Source of the DNA: a virus
Length of the DNA stretch: 58,740 bases
Virus record (IMG/VR): IMGVR_UViG_3300046170_000273
Span: 1 to 58,740 of that record
Direction: 5' to 3' (one strand)
Shown: positions 30,097 to 39,599 of the stretch, one piece after another
Layout: each line of letters opens with the position of its first letter
Position numbering within the stretch: the first letter of the stretch is position 1
The notes under the pieces: generated by a model
Databases searched by the model: none
Told to the model about the DNA's origin: nothing
The model's input: only the letters and a program-made list of their open reading frames with translations
Position numbers and translations under genes: made by a program

Positions 30097-33000
30097 TTAT
30101 CCTGTTGGAAATAGTATTCTTAATTTTTGTTCTGTTGTCAAGCTAGAAAGTTGGTTTCCAGAGTTAACATTATTAACATTACCAACAATATTTGAGTCAA
30201 TACTAGGTAGATTCAATGATGATGGCGTCGCAGGTGTGTCTTGAAAGATAGGTAATAATGGATTTTCGATTAAAGGAAACTCAGGTTCTAATAAAGAAGT
30301 TGTTCGTAACTGTTGTTGTATTTGACCTAATGCATCTCCTGCAGCAAGTAAAGGGTTAGACTCACCTATCTTTGCAGCATTTTCTGCAAACGCTTGTCGT
30401 ATTTCTGGTGAAATATTAATTGGTCTAAATATATTATTATCTATAGATGCAATTTCTACATTGGAAAGTCTATCAGTAGAATTTCTTAAACCACTCTGTG
30501 TGATACCTAATATTCTTGCTGCGTCTACATCTAATTTAAAATTTTTTCTAACATTAAACAATGCTCTGTTTGCATTAATGTATGCATCTACAATTTCATT
30601 TGGTTCTACTGGTCCACCTTTTAAAGCTTCTCTAGTAAACAATTGTCTAGATTCCCTTACACCTCTTTGATAGTTTGCAACTTTATATTTTAAAGTTCTA
30701 TCTGGATTTACTTTTACAGATCTAAAACCAAACAAACCTGCAAACTCATCACCAAACTCATATGCTTGTCCGTATTTATCAAACTTACCTTTTTGTAATA
30801 CATTAACAGACTCTATTGATTGATCTAATCTTTTTAATTGGTTAAGTGAAAACGGCATTTGTGCCTCTACTAAGTGAGCCATAATTTTATATGACTTATC
30901 ACCTGCAGTATCTTGTGGATTAAATACCTGGAAACCATCTCTAGTTCTACCACCTCTAGCTATAATATCTGTTACAGCTTCAGTCCAAATAGATTCTGAT
31001 ATAAAAGGCTGAGCAAATTCTTTCATTGATGTAAACATACCACCGATAAAATCATTCATGATTCCATCTTCATCTGTTCTACCATCAGCTACTGAGTTTA
31101 ATACAGTTTGAATAGGTCTAGATAACGTGTCGTAAGCATTAGCGTGACTAAAATCTACGTATTTAAAATTACCTTCTTCATCTTTTATTGGCAGTAGTGT
31201 TGAGTTTTTAGACCAGTCAGCTACATATCTTCTAAGAGCTTCTCTCTCATCATCCGTTACATTATAGATTGCAGCAAATGCTTCTGCTGTTGCAGCTGGT
31301 ACAGCTAATGTAGTTGCACCCATACCAAATAATCTAGTGTATCCAATACTTTCAAATGGTTTTACTTTTGTGCCATCAGGTAAAATTATTTCTTCGTTTA
31401 TTTCTCTAAGACCACGTCTTATAATATTAGTTCCTGTTCTAGCTATCTCTGCAGGAAACGATACGAAGTTACCAATAGGTAATTTTCTTAAACCTTTTAC
31501 AAAGTCTGATACAAAGTCATAGTTTGGTATATTATTTTTTACAATGTCTGCTGCTTCTCTTTTTAAAAAGTTATCATCAAAAACTGTTTCAATACCATTT
31601 CTTGTAAACGTTTGTCCTTTGACTAAACCTTTTGCTGAAAGACTTTTTTCTATTCTAGATTTTTCCATGGCCCATGATGCTATTTTCCAGAAGTCATCTT
31701 CAGCTGTATATAAATCTTGTGATACTTGTTTTAGTTTTGATAATGGTTTTAACAACATTCTAAAACCTTTGTCTGCTGTCATTGTTTCACCAAAGTTTAC
31801 ATCTTCTAACAGTCTTGTTAGATCTCCTAACCTTACGTTGTTGTTTACTACACCTAATTGTAATAGTTCTTCATACAAATCATTTTGTTGTCTTGTACCT
31901 TTTAGTGGTGTTTGTAATGCTTGGTATGCTTGTTTAATAGCTTGACCATCAGGTATGATACCATTTGCTGTAGCAAAGAAACTAGCACTAACAAAGTTTC
32001 TCATATGTGTTACCGGTGATAAAATTGTTTTAGCTACTTGTGATAAACCTTTTGGATATAAAACTAAACTTTCATACAACTTACCTAACATAGTAGGATC
32101 TGCTTGTTGTAGTCCTGTATCTTTTAAAGCTTTTGCAACACCAGGTCTTGCAAAAAATTGTCCTTCAGAGAAAGGATTTGTTGCACCTGTAGCAACATTA
32201 GCTTTATCTATAACTTCTTTTTTAACACCTTTACCTGCATCGATAGTTAATCTTTTTGCAGGATCAATTACTTCAACAGGTACAAAGTCTGTACCAAATA
32301 ATTCTCTAGCTTCATCTTCGCTTTTAGCTAAGAAAGGTTTTACATTACTTTTTCCAGAACTAAAAGCTGTAGCTACCTCATCATTCTTTGCCATTAAATT
32401 TTTAAAAAACATATTACGTCTTGTAAGCATAGATAGTTTTGCAGTAGCACCTATGATTGTTTGCATTGGATTTCTTTGTTTACCAAATAATTCTTCGAAG
32501 ACTTCTCTATCTGCTTTTGATTTTATCTCACCAATAGATACTAAAGGTGTTGCAGTTCTTCTTTTTAATGTTTCATCTAATACAGTTCTGTTTACAAAAA
32601 ATTCTGGTACCTGAAAGATTACATCTGAAGGTTTATCTAATCTAAAACCTTTGGGTAAATTAGGATTTTTTAATGCATTAGCTACAATCTCTTCTGCTTG
32701 CAGGTCTGTTATAGGTTTGCCTGCTTCTTCAGCACTTGACATAAATACTTTTTTTGCTCTTTCAATTGCTTCTCTTACGGGTGTGTATGCAAAGAAAGGT
32801 ATAATACTTTTGTTTTGAAATACATCATACGTTGCACCAATGTAGTTTTTAAATTTATTACCAAATAATTTTTTAAATTCTGCTATCTCATTCTTACCTA
32901 AAGTTCTTCCTAGATTAGAAAACAGATCAGCCCATCTATCTCTAATAGTCGTTAAACTTCCAAAGACAGTTCCAATAGTATCGTCATCAACTTTTAAAGC

Positions 33001-34020
33001 TTTTAATTTTTTAAGTAAGGCTTCTTTTTTTGTTTGATCCAATGCTCCAAATTTTGCAACACCAAGATCATCTATCTTTGCTTCTCCTGATAACAATAAA
33101 TCATTGATATCTTTTAATAATGCATCTCTATTTTTTTGACCTGTTCTGTTAGCTATGTTTCTAAACGGAGGAAATATTTTATCTATAGATAAATCTAATT
33201 CTCTAGATATATTTTTTGCTGCTATGGCATCAGAAGATCTCTGACCAATATTAGTTCTTTCAATATCAAAAAACTCTTGAGTCTTACCACTTCGTGCCCT
33301 GAACCCTGATGCAATTTTATCGATCCATCTATCAATCTTATCGTTAGAATCTGTTATACTTTTATTTCTATTCGTTAATCTTTTAATTACTTTACCAGTA
33401 CCACCAATTAGACCTGTAAATAAAGCACCTTCTGTACCAAACTTAACTCTGTTAATTAAATCTTTTACCGGATCACCATCAGACTCTCTGTCTATTTCTG
33501 TAGGCCCACCAATTAAATCACCAAACGTACCTATCTTTTCTACGTCACCAACAAAAGTTGCTTCACCAATACCGCCACCGATAGCTCCACCAATAAATCT
33601 ATTTGTTTTACCTCTAGTATTTAATTTTAAAATATCATCACCAAGTTTTTTTACCTGACTTGTAGGTTTAAAATACCTCATGTTCTTTGATGCTTTCATT
33701 GCATCTGCTGCAATTTTAGATCCTATTTTAAAACCTGCAGCTCCAGGTATACCAATGTTAACTAATGCCTCTGTTATTTGACCAGCAGTTGTTGCCTCTG
33801 CTTTTTCGTCTAGTGTTGTAAGATCATCAAAGAATGCTTCTACTCTAGCTGCTCTGTTTTGATCTACACCTAAATCTAAAAGTGTTGCACCTAATGAAAA
33901 GAAACCTTTGGGTATTGCAAGAAGACCTGATCCGATACCAGCTAGTACAGATTCAATTGTGCCTACTTTATTATTGTCGTCATTTGCTGACGCCATTTCT
34001 AGTTCTCTTAGAGTAGCCAT
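30097..34020 (-). CDS. Large internal virion / ejection-type protein, 1307 aa
   Basis: The largest gene. Glycine-rich hydrophobic segments near the N-terminus (VLAGIGSGLLAIPKGFFSLG, about 25-44; FIGGAIGGGIGEATF) and again around residues 905-925 (FGMGATTLAVPAATAEAFAA) could cross membranes. The rest is long helical soluble sequence. Size, position among virion genes and absence of enzyme motifs fit T7 gp16/P22 gp16-type ejection proteins that form a DNA conduit across the cell envelope; homology itself is not evident by eye. Confidence 0.6.
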   Translation of the reverse strand: MATLRELEMASANDDNNKVGTIESVLAGIGSGLLAIPKGFFSLGATLLDLGVDQNRAARVEAFFDDLTTLDEKAEATTAGQITEALVNIGIPGAAGFKIGSKIAADAMKASKNMRYFKPTSQVKKLGDDILKLNTRGKTNRFIGGAIGGGIGEATFVGDVEKIGTFGDLIGGPTEIDRESDGDPVKDLINRVKFGTEGALFTGLIGGTGKVIKRLTNRNKSITDSNDKIDRWIDKIASGFRARSGKTQEFFDIERTNIGQRSSDAIAAKNISRELDLSIDKIFPPFRNIANRTGQKNRDALLKDINDLLLSGEAKIDDLGVAKFGALDQTKKEALLKKLKALKVDDDTIGTVFGSLTTIRDRWADLFSNLGRTLGKNEIAEFKKLFGNKFKNYIGATYDVFQNKSIIPFFAYTPVREAIERAKKVFMSSAEEAGKPITDLQAEEIVANALKNPNLPKGFRLDKPSDVIFQVPEFFVNRTVLDETLKRRTATPLVSIGEIKSKADREVFEELFGKQRNPMQTIIGATAKLSMLTRRNMFFKNLMAKNDEVATAFSSGKSNVKPFLAKSEDEARELFGTDFVPVEVIDPAKRLTIDAGKGVKKEVIDKANVATGATNPFSEGQFFARPGVAKALKDTGLQQADPTMLGKLYESLVLYPKGLSQVAKTILSPVTHMRNFVSASFFATANGIIPDGQAIKQAYQALQTPLKGTRQQNDLYEELLQLGVVNNNVRLGDLTRLLEDVNFGETMTADKGFRMLLKPLSKLKQVSQDLYTAEDDFWKIASWAMEKSRIEKSLSAKGLVKGQTFTRNGIETVFDDNFLKREAADIVKNNIPNYDFVSDFVKGLRKLPIGNFVSFPAEIARTGTNIIRRGLREINEEIILPDGTKVKPFESIGYTRLFGMGATTLAVPAATAEAFAAIYNVTDDEREALRRYVADWSKNSTLLPIKDEEGNFKYVDFSHANAYDTLSRPIQTVLNSVADGRTDEDGIMNDFIGGMFTSMKEFAQPFISESIWTEAVTDIIARGGRTRDGFQVFNPQDTAGDKSYKIMAHLVEAQMPFSLNQLKRLDQSIESVNVLQKGKFDKYGQAYEFGDEFAGLFGFRSVKVNPDRTLKYKVANYQRGVRESRQLFTREALKGGPVEPNEIVDAYINANRALFNVRKNFKLDVDAARILGITQSGLRNSTDRLSNVEIASIDNNIFRPINISPEIRQAFAENAAKIGESNPLLAAGDALGQIQQQLRTTSLLEPEFPLIENPLLPIFQDTPATPSSLNLPSIDSNIVGNVNNVNSGNQLSSLTTEQKLRILFPTG

Positions 34021-34029
34021 AAGTTAGTC

Positions 34030-35409
34030 CTAACCCATTATTTCGTCTAGATCTACAAATGCTATTTGATTGCCTTTTTTCTCTACGGCTCTTTTGTTTA
34101 CAACATAGATACCATCATCTAGACCAGAGTAGTTTTCTTGGAAGTAATCTATTTCGTCTTTACCTTTGTTGTTATCGTTTCTTTCCCATTTTTGAAACTT
34201 GTCATCAGGTAGTGTAAGTGCATCAGTACCTTTAGATCTAATAAACTCTGTAACAATATCACTTGTTACTGTACCTGCACCAGATTTAGCAGAGGTTGCT
34301 GCTATCATATCAGCTACTGAAGTACCACCTAATTCTTTTGTTAATTTTCTAGCTTGTAATAATCTTAATTCATTAAGTACTTCATTAGCTGGATCAGATT
34401 GTTTAATATCTTTTTCAATCTCACCTTTAAGTATTGCAGCGTTAATCTGTTTTTTGAGATCAGCTGATGAATCTAAGTTTTTAGATATAGCTGATATAAT
34501 TCTGTTTTGTAAATTACCTGATTGAATAGATCCTTTAAGATCTCCACCTTCTTCAGAAACAATTTTACTTGCATCAATCAATGAATTGTAAGCTGCTTTC
34601 TTATTCATCTTATCAATACCCATTAACTTGTAATATTTTTCTCTTGTTTCGTTTATTCTATCTTCATTAATTTTAGCTTTTTCTTCTTCAGTTTTTGGAG
34701 TTTTAACTGCGCCTGTTCCATCATTAGGAACTGTTGTAATTTTATCTGTTCTCTCTAATTTTGTATCTCCGCCTGTTACTTTTGGTTCATCAGGACCAAA
34801 TGGATCAAACTTTGTACCCGGTACTAGGAAGTTTGCAAATCCTTTTGCTGTGTCTATAGCTAAAGGAAACCCTATTTCACCTGCACTATACGTTAAACTA
34901 GGTGTTGATGCTGCTAGAATTTTATTTTCTCTTATAGCCATACCTAATTTTCTAGGATCTTTTAAAGCTTGTAGATAACTTAATTTACCTGTTGCATCTA
35001 CTTTTGAACCGTAAGGAACTAAAGCTCCTTTAGTTGTTCCTGTTCCACCCATAGGTATCATAGAACCTGAACTTCTAAATCTACTACTAGGCAACATATA
35101 TTTTTGCATAAATACAGGAAGCTTACTTACAATACCTTCTGTAGCTGGTGTAAAATTCGTTGGTGTTTTTATACCAGACATAACGTTTTTAAAAAAACCA
35201 GGTGTCTGAGATACTCCTCTTCCTAAAGCAGCTCTAGCTGTATTAAATAAAGCGGCTGCAGCTGTACCATAACCATATTGTGACCTACCATCAGGTCCTT
35301 TTGGATATACAGGGTCACCCACAAGAGCAGGTTTACTTTTCATTCCAGTCATGACCCCTTCTTTAATAGGACCACCATATCTAAACATAGGTCTATTTAA
35401 AGGTCTCAT
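34030..35409 (-). CDS. Virion-associated protein, MRPLNRPMFRYGGPI start
   Basis: 459 aa. The N-terminal MRPLNRPMFRYGGPIKEGVM is a repeated opening in pelagic phage internal proteins (recollection). Residues 40-150 are Gly/Ala/Pro-rich, and the C-terminal 250 are helical and acidic. Probably an internal core or ejection component, with its overlap of 4 bp to the 35406 gene showing tight coupling. Confidence 0.6.
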   Translation of the reverse strand: MRPLNRPMFRYGGPIKEGVMTGMKSKPALVGDPVYPKGPDGRSQYGYGTAAAALFNTARAALGRGVSQTPGFFKNVMSGIKTPTNFTPATEGIVSKLPVFMQKYMLPSSRFRSSGSMIPMGGTGTTKGALVPYGSKVDATGKLSYLQALKDPRKLGMAIRENKILAASTPSLTYSAGEIGFPLAIDTAKGFANFLVPGTKFDPFGPDEPKVTGGDTKLERTDKITTVPNDGTGAVKTPKTEEEKAKINEDRINETREKYYKLMGIDKMNKKAAYNSLIDASKIVSEEGGDLKGSIQSGNLQNRIISAISKNLDSSADLKKQINAAILKGEIEKDIKQSDPANEVLNELRLLQARKLTKELGGTSVADMIAATSAKSGAGTVTSDIVTEFIRSKGTDALTLPDDKFQKWERNDNNKGKDEIDYFQENYSGLDDGIYVVNKRAVEKKGNQIAFVDLDEIMG

Positions 35410-35615
35410 TTCTTCCTCTTTTTCATTGCTTTACCAAAACCACGTTTGGCTATTCCACATCCTCTAACTCTACCACCGTCTTTAAGTCCTAACATTTTCA
35501 TACCCATGTCAAGAGCAGTGTGTCCGTACATACCACTTTCAAGTATTTTTCTACCCATTGATTTACTAGGGTCTAAAGGATTTAAAAATTTTAAAATTTT
35601 ATTTTGTTTAGCCAT
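35406..35615 (-). CDS. Small basic protein with KDGGRVRGCGIAKRGFG tail
   Basis: 69 aa. Helical start (MAKQNKILKFLNPLDPSK) and a conserved basic C-terminus with DGGRVRGCGIAKRGFG then KAMKKRKK. The GRVRGCGIAKRGFG element is a repeated tail in marine phage small proteins (recollection) and matches the GG-R/L pattern elsewhere here. It may be a packaging or docking peptide (inference). Overlaps both neighbours. Confidence 0.6.
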   Translation of the reverse strand: MAKQNKILKFLNPLDPSKSMGRKILESGMYGHTALDMGMKMLGLKDGGRVRGCGIAKRGFGKAMKKRKK

Positions 35616-36402
35616 ACAGTTTACCGAATAATCCGCCGATACCTAAAGCTGTACTTAAACCTGTTGCAAATGGACTACTCTGAGGTAATGGTGCAGACAT
35701 AGCTCCTAATGCTGCAGCTTGGTTAATACCTGTTCCATATTGTTGTAGTCTTTGGTACGGCTCGTAAGCTGCTGTTCTTGCAGCGTCGGCATCTGCTTGT
35801 AGTTGTTGTTGATTTAATCCTTGTCTAAATGCCCCAAGGTTACCTTGTGTAGCAACATCTCCTGCTAGACCGGCTCTTTGGAAATTAGATAATGCAAATT
35901 GATTTTGTAAATCTGACGCTCTTCTTGCTGTTGCATCTTGAAAAGCTTGTTGTTGTAATTGTGCTGCAATACCTGTTCTAGCTGCTGTAGTATCAGCCAT
36001 GTATTGTCCTTCTAATGCACCTTGTCTACCACCACCGAATGCACCTGACGTGTAAGCATTTTGACCTATCTGTTGCATACCTGCTTGTCTAGATAAATCA
36101 AATTGTCTTAAAGATTCATCTATAACACCTGTTTGATATGGTGACATAAATGATGCGATAGAACCTGCGCTGCCTGCTCCTCCGGCCCCGGTTCCTGTTA
36201 AAGTCTGTGCTTGTGTTAAGTATGGTTGATAAGATCCTAGACCAGCTGTAGCGTCCTGTATTGCTGATGTTTGTAATGGGTCTGCTCCTGCAACAAAAGA
36301 TCTACCTGTAAATGTACCTGTATTAATAGGTGCCGACGTTGTAGCGGTGAGCTGTCGTGCGTAATCTTTTCCTGCTTCTTGTAAATAATCTGGTAATGCC
36401 AT
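35608..36402 (-). CDS. Structural protein, Gly/Ala/Gln-rich, 264 aa
   Basis: Helical and low in charge: TGAGGAGSAGSIASFMSPYQ, then long Gln/Ala helices (AAQLQQQAFQDATARRASD, LNQQQLQADADAARTAAYE). Similar to P22 gp7-like or internal core proteins of marine podoviruses. No enzyme motif. Its start and stop overlap the neighbours. Confidence 0.55.
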   Translation of the reverse strand: MALPDYLQEAGKDYARQLTATTSAPINTGTFTGRSFVAGADPLQTSAIQDATAGLGSYQPYLTQAQTLTGTGAGGAGSAGSIASFMSPYQTGVIDESLRQFDLSRQAGMQQIGQNAYTSGAFGGGRQGALEGQYMADTTAARTGIAAQLQQQAFQDATARRASDLQNQFALSNFQRAGLAGDVATQGNLGAFRQGLNQQQLQADADAARTAAYEPYQRLQQYGTGINQAAALGAMSAPLPQSSPFATGLSTALGIGGLFGKLYG

Positions 36403-37703
36403 TATTCTATTCTATTCTCCAACATTTGTGATTGATCGAACATTTCTTGTGCAGGATTTTCCATGCCCTGGGACTCTTCTGATATATTACCACCAGATTC
36501 TAGATTGTCCATCATATTTTGCATAACTTCTGCACCTTTGTCTATGTCGCCACCACCTGCATTTCTTACAGCGTCTGCTGTAAATACAAATTCATTCTTG
36601 CTGAGTCTAGCTGGCACATCGTCCGCTCTTTCCTCAGCTCCTAGTGGTACAAAACCACCCTCTCTGTAATCTTTTTCAAGACCACCCATGTCCATAATAC
36701 CGCCTTCGGCTTTTCTATCTCTTAAAGCATCATAAATCATTTTATCGTCACCACCTGAATATAGATCATCATAGCTACCCATGAAATTATCTATATCATC
36801 ACCACCTAATTTTAGTCTTTTAGCTACGATCTCAAGAGCTCCTTCATCTAAAGCATTAATTGCATAACTACCATCTTCTGCTTTAGTAATATCAAAACCT
36901 TCTTGAATTAATTCTTCCATAACTTTTGCAGCTTTGCCTGACTTAGGTGTTACAAAAACATCTTGACCAACAGCTTGTGCTTGTAATCCTGCATCTGTCA
37001 TAACATCTTCATCTCTAACACTAATGTTTATATCTGCATCATCAAATAATGATTTAACTTTTTTAACTCCACCTCTTATTGCATTCATAATACCGCCACC
37101 AAGTCTATAACCTGGTCTAGCTAGTCCACCATCAGCGTAGAAAGAACTTTGTACAGCTGACTTAGGAGGCATAAAGTATAATGCAGAGTTTGTTGGATCG
37201 TTATAATATTTTCTAGCTTGATTTCTTACATCTTCTATCATTGGCTGTGCCATAGTAAAAGGTGTACCTTCATCAACTTCTTCTTCACCCATAAAAAATG
37301 GTGCTGCTACTGCTGCTCCTGCACCTAGTCCACCTAATATTCTAGGTATACTAAACTTAGCTCCTTCTTTACCACCTACTCTAAATAAATCTCCTAGTGT
37401 ACTAAACTTACCACCTTGTCCAAGTAATGCACCAATACCCCCAGTGTTTCCAAAAATACCAGAAGCTGCACCACCTAATCTTGCTCTACCAAGTAGTCCA
37501 CCAAACTGTGTGCCAGGCATACCAAACATCATGGCTCCTGTTAAAGCTGCTTTACCTAATGGTGATTTAACAACTTTCTTTACAGTTTTTCCAATTTTTT
37601 TTACAATCTTACCTAGAAAATATCCTTGTCTCGGCTCTTCGAGTGTCATAAGTCCACCCATATTACGAAGTTGTCTTTCCATATTCATTCTTGAAATTGC
37701 CAT
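36402..37703 (-). CDS. Virion-associated protein with YADGGLARPGY motif
   Basis: 433 aa. N-terminal basic segment (GYFLGKIVKKIGKTVKKVVK), Gly-rich hydrophobic segment (AALTGAMMFGMPGTQFGGLL), central YADGGLARPGYRLGGG (about residue 190), and a C-terminal conserved RLSKNEFVFTADAVRNAGGG found in many phage virion proteins. Probably an internal or tail-linked structural component; the DGGLARPGY element links it to the 7217-8395 protein. Confidence 0.6.
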   Translation of the reverse strand: MAISRMNMERQLRNMGGLMTLEEPRQGYFLGKIVKKIGKTVKKVVKSPLGKAALTGAMMFGMPGTQFGGLLGRARLGGAASGIFGNTGGIGALLGQGGKFSTLGDLFRVGGKEGAKFSIPRILGGLGAGAAVAAPFFMGEEEVDEGTPFTMAQPMIEDVRNQARKYYNDPTNSALYFMPPKSAVQSSFYADGGLARPGYRLGGGIMNAIRGGVKKVKSLFDDADINISVRDEDVMTDAGLQAQAVGQDVFVTPKSGKAAKVMEELIQEGFDITKAEDGSYAINALDEGALEIVAKRLKLGGDDIDNFMGSYDDLYSGGDDKMIYDALRDRKAEGGIMDMGGLEKDYREGGFVPLGAEERADDVPARLSKNEFVFTADAVRNAGGGDIDKGAEVMQNMMDNLESGGNISEESQGMENPAQEMFDQSQMLENRIE

Positions 37704-37737
37704 AATCTTACCTTTTTATAGTCTTTTTCTCTTATAA

Positions 37738-38859
37738 TCAATCATATATATCTACTAGATCTGCTAGTCCACCGTCCATATAATCAGTTCTTCCTTTACC
37801 AGTTCTATTACTTACAGGACCACCTGTTGTTGCATTGGTACCAAATCCTTGGCCTGAATCATAAGATTGCTGGCCATCACTACCTAATCCATAGTTAGTT
37901 GCTCCATGTATAGTAGGGTCATATTGTCTTGCTGATTCTGCTCTAGATTCGGCTGCTTTTCTTTCAGCTTCTATTCTAGCATTTCTTTCTGCAGTTTTTC
38001 TATCTAAATCTCTTCTTATTGTTTGTTGTTTGTAGAAATTATATTTAGCTAAATTCATTTTGTTCATCTTATTAGCGTACGCTGCATTTGGACCTTCAAA
38101 CATTCCTGTTTCAGGATTAAATGTTGCACCAGCATATTGTGATTTGCTACCAATTTTTCCAGTTGGACTTAAAACGTCACCAAGACTACCATATTTATCT
38201 CCAACATATTCTGCATAGTTACCGAATCCAGATCTAACATTTATTCCAAAAGGATCTTTACTTAATCCTGAATCATTTGGACCAAATACTGTTGGACCTT
38301 TGTAGCCCATATTCATATTAATAAATTCTTGATCGGCATAAGGTAATGAACCAAACCTATCCATTTTACTCATTAAAAAACTTACTGGACCTAGGCCGCC
38401 TGCTTTACCCATTAAATTTTGAATACCGCCTGTGACATTTCCTAACGCATTTTGAACTCTACCTGCTGTAGTTAGTTCTAAAGGAACATCAGTTCCTGTT
38501 CCAATATACTCACCCATATCCGGACCTGTTAATTCTTGTTGTCTATAACTCGGCATACCCATGAAAGTTTTATCAACTTTACTTTGATATAGATTATCTA
38601 CATTAGGTGTATCTTGATTGTTAAAATATTTATCTGATGTATATTTATAAAAATTATTATAGTCCATCATTGGAGAACCAGCCTGTAATGTTCCGCCTCC
38701 ACCACCTGAACCACCTGGTTGATATATAGCAGGTAGACCTGAAGGAACTTTGTTTTCATCTCCTGATGGTACTTGAAATGGATTTAATAGATATTGACTT
38801 TGAGGTATGTATTTATACCCTGCATCATATACCGATTGATCGTATGGACTTAAAACCAT
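37738..38859 (-). CDS. Structural protein, 373 aa
   Basis: Gly/Asn/Tyr-rich soluble protein (SPYDQSVYDAGYKYIP start), with a charged helix at residues about 285-310 (DRKTAERNARIEAERKAAES), and a C-terminal YMDGGLADLVDIYD that echoes the DGGLA element. Likely part of the internal virion set. Its ATG overlaps the stop of the next gene by one base. Confidence 0.55.
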   Translation of the reverse strand: MVLSPYDQSVYDAGYKYIPQSQYLLNPFQVPSGDENKVPSGLPAIYQPGGSGGGGGTLQAGSPMMDYNNFYKYTSDKYFNNQDTPNVDNLYQSKVDKTFMGMPSYRQQELTGPDMGEYIGTGTDVPLELTTAGRVQNALGNVTGGIQNLMGKAGGLGPVSFLMSKMDRFGSLPYADQEFINMNMGYKGPTVFGPNDSGLSKDPFGINVRSGFGNYAEYVGDKYGSLGDVLSPTGKIGSKSQYAGATFNPETGMFEGPNAAYANKMNKMNLAKYNFYKQQTIRRDLDRKTAERNARIEAERKAAESRAESARQYDPTIHGATNYGLGSDGQQSYDSGQGFGTNATTGGPVSNRTGKGRTDYMDGGLADLVDIYD

Positions 38860-39101
38860 TATTCTGACCCTGCTCCTAATGGCGGCATTGCCGCAACTTT
38901 TATTTTTACAGATCTAACTACATGTTCTTTTTGTGTGGCTGTATCTGGATTTGCAATATCATCTTCTGCTTCTTTGTCTGAATTATACTCGTAATTAGTT
39001 TCCTTGTTTCTTAGAACTACTTCTGTTTCACATTTTACAACAGGTACTTTTTTACCATTTATGTATGTGTATGCTACTTCACCTTCTTCTATAAACGCCA
39101 T
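38859..39101 (-). CDS. Conserved hypothetical protein, 80 aa
   Basis: Small acidic beta-rich protein (EEGEVAYTYINGKKVPVVK, a hairpin) and a C-terminal MPPLGAGSE. No family recognised. Sits between tail and internal virion genes, with 8 bp to the next gene upstream. Confidence 0.55.
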   Translation of the reverse strand: MAFIEEGEVAYTYINGKKVPVVKCETEVVLRNKETNYEYNSDKEAEDDIANPDTATQKEHVVRSVKIKVAAMPPLGAGSE

Positions 39102-39109
39102 GACTTCTC

Positions 39110-39439
39110 CTATTCTCTGTTTATCTCTAATATTGATGCAATAATATGTAATTCATTTGCATCTGCTGCTTGTGCCTTTAATACCTCATTTTCTTGTAAA
39201 ATTAAAGGATGAGTTAACAGCTCTGTTGTTGCTTTTGAGGCTATTGCTTTGTCTTTAAACAAATTAAATACTGCTGCAGCAGCATTTGTTATTGTAAAAG
39301 TTACCGTGGTCCCTGATCCAGCATCTTCAGACACTATAAGACTTTTAATTATGGCTCTAGAATCAGATGGTGCTGTGTACACTACAGTATTATCTGTAGT
39401 GCTTAGATCTATTAATGAGTTTTTATATATATTAGCCAC
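39110..39439 (-). CDS. Small virion structural protein, beta-sandwich type
   Basis: 109 aa: alternating strands (NTVVYTAPSDSRAIIKSLIV, GTTVTFTITNAAAAVFNLF, ELHIIASILEI). This looks like a single beta-sandwich domain, typical of decoration or fibre-attachment proteins in marine phages. Overlaps the next gene upstream by 8 bp. Confidence 0.6.
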   Translation of the reverse strand: MANIYKNSLIDLSTTDNTVVYTAPSDSRAIIKSLIVSEDAGSGTTVTFTITNAAAAVFNLFKDKAIASKATTELLTHPLILQENEVLKAQAADANELHIIASILEINRE

Positions 39440-39599
39440 TTATAAACCAAGAAAATCTTTCTTGCTCCTGTTTTTGTTCGTCTAAAAATGTAGAGTTTAA
39501 TTGTTCTACAATTAAAGCAACTGCTCTGTTAATTTGTTTTTGATTAGATTCATCGTATTCTTTTTTTGGTTCTGGTAATCTTATTACTATTTTAGCCAT
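39432..39599 (-). CDS. Conserved small protein, 55 aa
   Basis: MAKIVIRLPEPKKEYDESNQ, then KQINRAVALIVEQLNSTF and a charged RFSWFISG end. A longer start at 39650 would overlap the 646-aa gene; ATG at 39599 shares a base with that gene's stop and is preferred. I recall this small protein after tail genes in pelagic phages; function unknown. Confidence 0.6.
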   Translation of the reverse strand: MAKIVIRLPEPKKEYDESNQKQINRAVALIVEQLNSTFLDEQKQEQERFSWFISG

